Shown here in pieces: positions 58,889 through 64,000 of a DNA stretch of 64,000 nt (its first letter is position 1; each line of letters starts with the position of its first letter). This DNA comes from Photobacterium aquae (GTDB lineage: Bacteria; Pseudomonadota; Gammaproteobacteria; Enterobacterales; Vibrionaceae), in assembly GCF_001029445.1 (NCBI RefSeq), contig NZ_LDOT01000032.1, forward strand, positions 1 through 64,000, read 5' to 3'. Position numbers and translations under genes: made by a program. The notes under the pieces are model-generated. The model had not been told where the DNA came from, made no database searches, and was given only the letters and a program-made list of their open reading frames with translations.

Positions 58889-60511
58889 ATGAGTAAGAAT
58901 AGCTCTATCTTTAAACGTTCAATGCCAATCATTGCAGCTGGATTATCAGCTAAATTTAATATTAGAGTAAATGTTTCTGGTTCAGAGGCTTATACCAACG
59001 GGGCGGTAATTAATGTTCCTGATTACGATCTTGATACACAAGAAGATAAACATGTAATGCAAGGATATTTGGTGCATGAGGTCGGTCATAACCGATATAA
59101 TTCATTCGATATAGATCCTAATACAAAACCTAACACGCCAATCGCGCATACGTTATGGAATTGTATTGAAGATATACGGATTGAAATGGCATTAATGCAA
59201 GAGTTTGCTGGAACCAAAATTTGGTTAAATATGCTAGCTCAACGTTTATATGATACGAGAAAGATCCGTGGATTTACTAATACAGATCACCCAAGTACCA
59301 TTTTCGTTTTTTATGCACTATATTATGGCCGATTTAAATATTTGTCACAAAAAGCTTACGGTTTGGTTTTACCTGAATGTGAAAAAGCGTTTTTACAAAC
59401 GTTTAATCAACACATTCTAAATCGAATGAAAGGGGTTCTATCACAAGTTGATGAACTCAATTCAAGCCAAGACAGTGTTGATATGACATTAGCTCTATTA
59501 AAGATGCTAAACGATGAAAAGGAAAAGTCTGAATCCAACCAACAAGATGATTCTGGTGCAGACCAAGGAAATGGCCCTAGCGATGCTCAAGATGATTCAG
59601 ATGAAGGGCTAGCGGATCGAATTGCTATTACACTTGATGCCAATGCATCAGATATTGCCGATTTAGGTGATGTTAAATCTGTGTTGGATGATTTCACGAC
59701 TAATGCAGCTTGCAATGTGACAACAGCACTAAGTGAAACCAATTATAGATCCACACCAGAAGCAGGTAAAAAACTCAATGCTTCAGTGAAAATGACAGCA
59801 AACGGACTGATTGGCCGTATGATGGGAATGATGCAAACGAAACGTCGGGTTGTTTGTCGCGATAATGATCATGGCAGACTAAACACACGAGTTTTGCACC
59901 GTTCTGTTCGCGGAGATAGAAATATATTCCGCTCAGAAGGTAAACGTAAAACTATAGATACATGCGTTGTTTTAATGCTAGATATATCTGGCTCAATGAA
60001 TAACAATGTATCTGGAATAAGCAAAACACGGTTTGAAATTGCACGGGATACTGTTATTGCATTAACACTAGCATTAGAACGTTGCAAAATTAAAACTATT
60101 GTTACTGTTTACCCATACAAGAATCTTTATACTTGTGGATTATTGAAAAAAGAAAATGAAAATGCTGAACGCGTATTAGCAGAACGCATGGTCAATATAA
60201 CACCTGATGGTCAAACACCAATTGCAATGGCTTATTACCATTCAGTTTGTGAGTTGATTAAATCAAAATGTAAACGTAAGATCATTTTCAGTATTACTGA
60301 TGGTGAACCAACAATAGGAAACGCTACTCCTACCAGAGAATATATACAAGAAGCCAAAAAAGAGATGGTGGAAAGTTATGGTATTGGTATTGGTAAAGAT
60401 ATAGAGCATCATTCAATGACACATATTTATGGAAAAAACTATGTTGTTATTGATGATCTTAAAAATCTAAAATCAGACTTATTCAAAATGATTGAAAAAG
60501 TTATTGACTAA
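58889..60511 (+). CDS. cobT: CobT-like protein with VWA domain
   Basis: A 540-residue protein. It starts with a helical region with HEVGHNRYNSFD (63-67 form an HExxH motif), has an acidic low-complexity stretch near 210-240, and ends with a von Willebrand A domain whose MIDAS motif DISGS lies near residue 365 and whose later D-G-x-T-P-I and DGEPT segments complete the site. CobT-type subunits pair with CobS-like AAA+ ATPases; here cobalt insertion is unlikely. Start supported by TTGGAG. Confidence 0.88.
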   Translation: MSKNSSIFKRSMPIIAAGLSAKFNIRVNVSGSEAYTNGAVINVPDYDLDTQEDKHVMQGYLVHEVGHNRYNSFDIDPNTKPNTPIAHTLWNCIEDIRIEMALMQEFAGTKIWLNMLAQRLYDTRKIRGFTNTDHPSTIFVFYALYYGRFKYLSQKAYGLVLPECEKAFLQTFNQHILNRMKGVLSQVDELNSSQDSVDMTLALLKMLNDEKEKSESNQQDDSGADQGNGPSDAQDDSDEGLADRIAITLDANASDIADLGDVKSVLDDFTTNAACNVTTALSETNYRSTPEAGKKLNASVKMTANGLIGRMMGMMQTKRRVVCRDNDHGRLNTRVLHRSVRGDRNIFRSEGKRKTIDTCVVLMLDISGSMNNNVSGISKTRFEIARDTVIALTLALERCKIKTIVTVYPYKNLYTCGLLKKENENAERVLAERMVNITPDGQTPIAMAYYHSVCELIKSKCKRKIIFSITDGEPTIGNATPTREYIQEAKKEMVESYGIGIGKDIEHHSMTHIYGKNYVVIDDLKNLKSDLFKMIEKVID

Positions 60512-60525
60512 TTATTTTAAATAAA

Positions 60526-60586
60526 CCCAAATGGGGAGGTTATTAATCCCCATTGGGATTAATCCTCCCTTTTAATTGTGAGGATT
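60526..60586 (+). promoter_or_regulatory. Translational leader element 8
   Basis: CCCAA(A)TGGGG (60526-60536) pairs with CCCCATTGGG (60548-60557). Y GGGAGGTTATTAAT (60534-60547) pairs with Y' ATTAATCCTCCC (60558-60569) with a 2-nt bulge. AATCCTC (60561-60567) is complementary to the SD region GAGGATT (60580-60586) over 7 bp. Confidence 0.82.
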
Positions 60587-60591
60587 AAACA

Positions 60592-60885
60592 ATGGAAACT
60601 ATTACTGTTACACATAAAGCATCAAAACCTCGTGGTGTTAAGCCTAAAGTTTTTGAATCAGACATTACTCTAGAATGGACTGATAATGATATTTCTCTAT
60701 TACGTGAAGAATTGATAATGTATAGCTTGAAACAAATATCAGATGATCGGATACCTGATAAATCCGAATCGCTCAACTGGTTATTTGATAATAGCATTCA
60801 TCCATTTTCAAGTTTGGTATGCTTTGCTGAATATAATCTTGACATTACAATTTTTCGGAATTTCGTGCTCAAGTATTACTGTTGA
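60592..60885 (+). CDS. Hypothetical protein of the recombination module
   Basis: A 97-residue soluble protein starting METITVTHKASK, with a tryptophan pair (LEWTDND, LNWLFDN). No family recognised. A GAGG ribosome site and leader element 8 precede it. It is followed after 7 nt by another small gene. Confidence 0.65.
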   Translation: METITVTHKASKPRGVKPKVFESDITLEWTDNDISLLREELIMYSLKQISDDRIPDKSESLNWLFDNSIHPFSSLVCFAEYNLDITIFRNFVLKYYC

Positions 60886-60892
60886 GGTAGTT

Positions 60893-61201
60893 GTGAAAAT
60901 TGAATTTGAAAAATTCATTTATCGAGGCGATGAGGTCTATGAATCCTTTTTTTCAGGTATCTACCTGTCTATTGTATGGAAACAAAGAACCGTTGCTTTT
61001 GTACTTATGCATGTTGGAGATTCGGTTGTTCATCGAGAATTTGATGTAATGACTCATGATCAACTGTCCAATAAATTATCGTCTCTGTTACTGGTAAAAG
61101 GTGTTATACGTCAATCTTGCTACATTCAGTACCTTTATGGTCAGAATGATCGCTTGATCGAGCAACACGTAAAACTCCCTAACAATTTACCGTCAGAATA
61201 A
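60893..61201 (+). CDS. Hypothetical protein with GTG start
   Basis: A 102-residue soluble protein. GTG 60893 follows GAGGTAGTT closely; upstream in-frame ATG codons lie in the coding region of the previous gene and would add a hydrophobic stretch. It is probably translationally coupled to the preceding gene. No family recognised. The two genes share a single leader element. Confidence 0.6.
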   Translation: MKIEFEKFIYRGDEVYESFFSGIYLSIVWKQRTVAFVLMHVGDSVVHREFDVMTHDQLSNKLSSLLLVKGVIRQSCYIQYLYGQNDRLIEQHVKLPNNLPSE

Positions 61202-61215
61202 ATTTTAACTGTTAA

Positions 61216-61252
61216 AACCCCAAGGAGGGCAAGCCTCCTTCGCGGGGTTTGC
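61216..61252 (+). promoter_or_regulatory. Leader element 9, deviant copy
   Basis: AAGGAGG (61222-61228) pairs with CCTCCTT (61234-61240) within outer AACCCC/GGGGTT (61216-61221 and 61244-61249). Only five bases of Y (GCAAG, 61229-61233) pair with TTTGC (61248-61252). No clear SD follows. It keeps the overall order but not the SD pairing. Confidence 0.5.
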
Positions 61253-61260
61253 ATTGCAAT

Positions 61261-61713
61261 ATGAATACTGAACTTTCAAATTTCATTAAATTAGCATATC
61301 GAGTCAGCCCAAACGGACTACAAACTATTAATGTTAAACCTATGTTTCATCGGTTGTCTGTATTCTCAGATATTATGGTCGAACCGAAAATGTGCTATCA
61401 AAATAGCTTTGATATCATGTCTTCTTTTCGAGACTCAGACGCAAATATCAACATAACGACTATTAAGTATGTTCTTGGATTTGCGAGTAATGGTGTCCTT
61501 GTGCCTCATGCATGGATAAAGATTCATGACTCATACTACGATCCAACATGGGAAGTTACGCTTGAACATCTGGGTAACATTTATGTTCCTGTTGTTGAAC
61601 TTGATTATAAGCAAATGGCACAACTAACTAAGTCTGATTCAATGAATAGGGCTTATCCAGTAATGCTTGATGAATTAAGAAGTCATCAAGCATATCGGGA
61701 CTTGTTTATTTAA
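61261..61713 (+). CDS. Putative cysteine-protease/transglutaminase-like protein
   Basis: A 150-residue protein. The arrangement MCYQNSFD (Cys45), VPHAWIKI (His83) and SYYDPTWE (Asp94) is the Cys-His-Asp triad order of the transglutaminase-like/papain fold. The size is that of a minimal domain. It sits between leader elements 9 and 10. ATG 61261 is the only ATG at the right place; an in-frame TTG at 61249 is inside the leader. No named family recognised. Confidence 0.55.
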   Translation: MNTELSNFIKLAYRVSPNGLQTINVKPMFHRLSVFSDIMVEPKMCYQNSFDIMSSFRDSDANINITTIKYVLGFASNGVLVPHAWIKIHDSYYDPTWEVTLEHLGNIYVPVVELDYKQMAQLTKSDSMNRAYPVMLDELRSHQAYRDLFI

Positions 61714-61727
61714 CATTTCCTAATTAA

Positions 61728-61832
61728 CCCGAAGGGGATTTATTCCCCTCGGGGCATAGATCTCCTTTTTTTCATTTAACGGTCGGGGTATCACAAACGG
61801 ATGCCAACCGTTTGTGATACCCCGACAAGGAG
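61728..61832 (+). promoter_or_regulatory. Leader element 10 with giant hairpin (primase)
   Basis: CCCGA-A-GGGGA (61728-61738) pairs with TCCCC-TCGGG (61744-61753). Y GGGGATTTAT (61734-61743) pairs with Y' ATAGATCTCC (61756-61765) with two wobbles. CTCCTT (61762-61767) is complementary to the SD AAGGAG (61827-61832). Between them sits a perfect 19-bp hairpin (listed separately) that brings the two together. Confidence 0.78.
61782..61826 (+). repeat. Perfect 19-bp inverted repeat before the primase gene
   Basis: The arm from 61782 to 61800 (starting GTCGGGGTATC) is exactly complementary to 61808-61826 around a 7-nt loop ATGCCAA. The stem is the longest perfect palindrome in the window. The SD AAGGAG starts 1 nt after it. 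Likely a regulatory or single-strand-initiation structure. Confidence 0.9.
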
Positions 61833-61839
61833 AATTACT

Positions 61840-63006
61840 ATGCAAACTTCATCTTATCGTTCAACCACACGCCCAAGCTATGTACCACCTGAAAGTTTTG
61901 CCAATCGGGTTCGTAGTGAAGCGGCTGGCCGTTGGTTGGAAATTTTCGATGCTTTATCAGAAAATTTACGTCCAGCAATTAAAAATCTTGGATGCCATGT
62001 ACCATGCCCTGTCGGTAGCGGTACAACTGATGGTTTCAGGTTATTTGATGATGCCAACGATACCGGGGGTGGTATTAGTAACCAAGCTGGTGCATTGCCT
62101 AACGGATTTGAGGTTTTAATGTTCGCAATGAACTCAGATTTCAAAACCGTTTTAAATGAAGTAGGTAAATATTTACGTGTTGGAAAATATAAGAATATTG
62201 ATAACTACACACCACCAGTGCAACCAACAATAAATTTTGTTGCACCTCAGCCGAGGGTTAACAGAGTAGACTTGTTGAAAAATAAGCGAAAACTTATTAG
62301 CGTATTTAACCAGACATTTAGTATAGCCGATCCCAGATCAGATTTACTTGTTAAATATCTACGCAAACGAGGAATTGCTTTAACACAATTGGAATTGATC
62401 GAGCTAGGTAAGAACATCCGTTTCCATCCAAATATGGCTTATCAGCATGAAGGGGTAATTTTTGGTTACTTCCCTTGCATGATAGCCGTTGTTAAGAAAA
62501 ATGGGAAAGGTGTGAGTTTGCATCGGACTTATCTTGATCATGATGGTAATAAACTAGATGTAAGCAAATGGCCTTACAAGAAAGAGCCTCATAATGCTAA
62601 AAAAATCATGTACACCTGTATTGATGAAAAGATTGGAGGATCAACCATCAAACTATTCAACAATGGGGGTACTACGCTAAATATTGCGGAAGGGATTGAA
62701 ACAGCATTATCAGTGTATCGGGCTACTGGTGAAAATATAGAAAGTGGCATCAGCAGCACATGGTTACTATCCTTTAATCCACAACCTCATATCAGGGTTC
62801 TTAATTATTGGGCCGACAATGATATTAATGGGGTAGGTATTAATAATGCCATGAAATTAGCAGAAAGGCTGATGGAAATAAGAAAAGACTTATATGTACA
62901 GATCTTTGTTCCGACTGCTAATAATCGTGATAGAGATTGGAATGATGTTCTCAGAGAGACTGGGACACTTGAATTTAACAAGTTAATTATTCACCCTATC
63001 ATATAA
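61840..63006 (+). CDS. TOPRIM-domain primase
   Basis: A 388-residue protein. The TOPRIM core is clear: LNIAEGIETALSVY near 282-295 (catalytic Glu), YWADNDINGVG near 325 (the D-x-D motif), then RDRDWNDVL near 368. The N-terminal part (GCHVPCPVGS, FRLFDDANDTGG) is a zinc-containing/primase-type region as in P4 alpha and RepB'-like plasmid primases. It probably primes lagging-strand or conjugal complementary-strand synthesis. Start at 61840 after AAGGAGAATTACT; an in-frame ATG at 61801 is in the hairpin loop. Confidence 0.88.
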   Translation: MQTSSYRSTTRPSYVPPESFANRVRSEAAGRWLEIFDALSENLRPAIKNLGCHVPCPVGSGTTDGFRLFDDANDTGGGISNQAGALPNGFEVLMFAMNSDFKTVLNEVGKYLRVGKYKNIDNYTPPVQPTINFVAPQPRVNRVDLLKNKRKLISVFNQTFSIADPRSDLLVKYLRKRGIALTQLELIELGKNIRFHPNMAYQHEGVIFGYFPCMIAVVKKNGKGVSLHRTYLDHDGNKLDVSKWPYKKEPHNAKKIMYTCIDEKIGGSTIKLFNNGGTTLNIAEGIETALSVYRATGENIESGISSTWLLSFNPQPHIRVLNYWADNDINGVGINNAMKLAERLMEIRKDLYVQIFVPTANNRDRDWNDVLRETGTLEFNKLIIHPII

Positions 63007-63013
63007 AAACAAG

Positions 63014-63042
63014 AAACCTGCCTTCGTGGCAGGTTTTTTTTT
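63014..63042 (+). terminator. Terminator after the primase gene
   Basis: AACCTGCC (63015-63022) pairs with GGCAGGTT (63028-63035) around a 5-nt loop, followed by T to 63042. It separates the recombination module from the second tra segment. Confidence 0.92.
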
Positions 63043-63117
63043 ACTTTTAATATATGAAAAAATAAACAAATTCGTATATTATTCTCTAATAAACAAGGAG
63101 GCATTAAATGTCGATTA

Positions 63118-64000
63118 AGCTAAAGGCAATTACCACATTAGTAATTGCCACCTTCGCATTTTCATCATCCGCCGATGAAAATAAAACACTGTCAAAAAAA
63201 TACATAGAAAATCAAGAAAAGGGTTGGTTTTGGTATAATGAAGAAAAACTTCTAGATGTTACCGAATTAATTAAAGATCCCAATAAAAATATAGACAAAG
63301 AAATAAAAAGCCAACTTAATAAAAACTCACCTAAACCTTTAAGTGCAAAATGGATAAGAGAAAATTACCAAAAATATTTAGATGCAGCCCAAGATGATCC
63401 TCATAACTTACAAAAAATGAAAAACTACCTCTATATAGAAAAGTATATGACTGACAAAGCTACAGAGTTTGGTTATGCAAGAATATCGGCTGTATATGGT
63501 GATCCTTATTTAGATTCTGTTGCATCGCGACCAACAGCAAATTTTGGTATGCAGCTCATGAACAAATCAGCAACATTACATAAAAATGCGATCATGGAAG
63601 AATTATCAAAACAGGCGGGTATATTTTTCTTTTTCCGTAGCGATGATCAAATGAGCTATGCCCAAGCCCCAATAGTTGAATTGCTTCAAAAAAAGTATGG
63701 ATTCACTATTAAAGCAATTTCAATGGATAATAAAGGCTTATCAGGAACAATTTTTGCCAATAACTTTCTAAATGATAAAGGTCAAGCAAAACAACTAAAT
63801 TTAATCCGATTACCAGCTCTCTATCTTATCGATAGAGCGGGAAATGTTGAGGTGATCGTTCAAGGATTAGATTCATTTGACAATATTATTACTAGAATTA
63901 TTGATTCCGCAAAAAGAATGGGGATTTTAACCGAAGAAATCCAACAAATGACACGGCCAAGCAATCTATATAAAACTCCAGATGGTAAAGTTGGCGGCAT
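63118..64000 (+). CDS. traF: Conjugal transfer pilus assembly protein TraF (truncated at window end)
   Basis: The first 294 residues are visible. Signal peptide (cleavage near SSA-D), GWFWYNE near residue 39, and a thioredoxin-like domain with AGIFFFFRSDDQMSYAQAP and YGFTIKAISMDN, all typical of F-type TraF, a periplasmic protein needed for pilus assembly. As in F TraF the thioredoxin part has no CxxC. AAGGAGGCATTAA precedes the ATG. In SXT-type elements traH and traG follow, which probably lie beyond the window. Confidence 0.93.

Noticed and set aside
61801..61840. Start of the primase gene at ATG 61801
   Set aside because: That ATG lies in the loop of the 19-bp hairpin with no ribosome site; ATG 61840 has AAGGAG at good spacing.
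1..64000. CRISPR arrays, tRNA or rRNA genes, insertion sequences, resistance genes
   Set aside because: No regularly spaced repeats, no cloverleaf or rRNA-like sequence, no DDE or HUH transposase and no recognised resistance enzyme were seen in either strand.

Overview
The window is part of a large, AT-rich conjugative element, a plasmid or an ICE-like element, from a gammaproteobacterium. The backbone is recognisable from gene order: traD, a DUF4400-type traJ, traL-E-K-B-V-A, a dsbC-like gene, traC, an S26 signal-peptidase gene, traW, traU, traN, and then, 46 kb later, traF running off the right edge. Established knowledge: this is the F-type (MPF-F) layout of the SXT/R391 and IncA/C group, where the same recombination module (bet, exo, cobS-like, DUF3150, cobT-like) also separates traN from traF-traH-traG. 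A rhombosortase-type GlyGly-CTERM protease and a TfoX/Sxy homologue suggest a Vibrionaceae- or Shewanella-like host (inference). I see no replication initiator, ParA/ParB, tRNA, rRNA, CRISPR array, intact IS or antibiotic-resistance gene.

Layout. 0-17.3 kb: coupling protein and type IV secretion genes, closed by a strong terminator. 17.6-26.8 kb: a second appendage, a thin type IVb pilus operon of the R64 pilL-V type, with the major prepilin gene set off by its own terminator. 27-31.3 kb: secreted protease, membrane protein, lipoproteins, lytic transglycosylase and a coiled-coil protein. 31.6-36.6 kb: a possible AcrVA2-like protein, then twelve tightly packed small genes that share nearly the same initiation context. 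36.7-40.8 kb: a KfrA-like coiled-coil protein, a three-gene operon with a strong palindromic operator, a structured non-coding region and a small tyrosine recombinase. 41-46.8 kb: a divergent pair of operons encoding DndB-like, TusA-like and very large DndC-like proteins, with a 26-bp palindrome between them; this looks like a sulfur-transfer DNA or RNA modification system. 47-51.3 kb: TfoX/Sxy homologue, SprT-like metalloprotease and unknowns. 51.8-63 kb: recombination and AAA+/VWA module ending with a TOPRIM primase. 63.1 kb to end: traF.

The most striking observation is in 52.2-61.9 kb. Nine genes are each preceded by a leader of the same design, X-Y-X'-Y'-U-rich-SD-ATG, whose sequences differ but whose pairings are kept by compensatory changes. 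X pairs with X', Y pairs with Y', and Y' also contains an anti-Shine-Dalgarno segment that matches the SD of its own gene, while Y mimics the SD. A tenth, deviant copy precedes a protease-like gene. This looks like a family of translational switches wired to every cistron or cistron pair of one plasmid module, and I do not recognise it as a described RNA family.

All function calls come from reading the sequence and from remembered family signatures; no database search was run.
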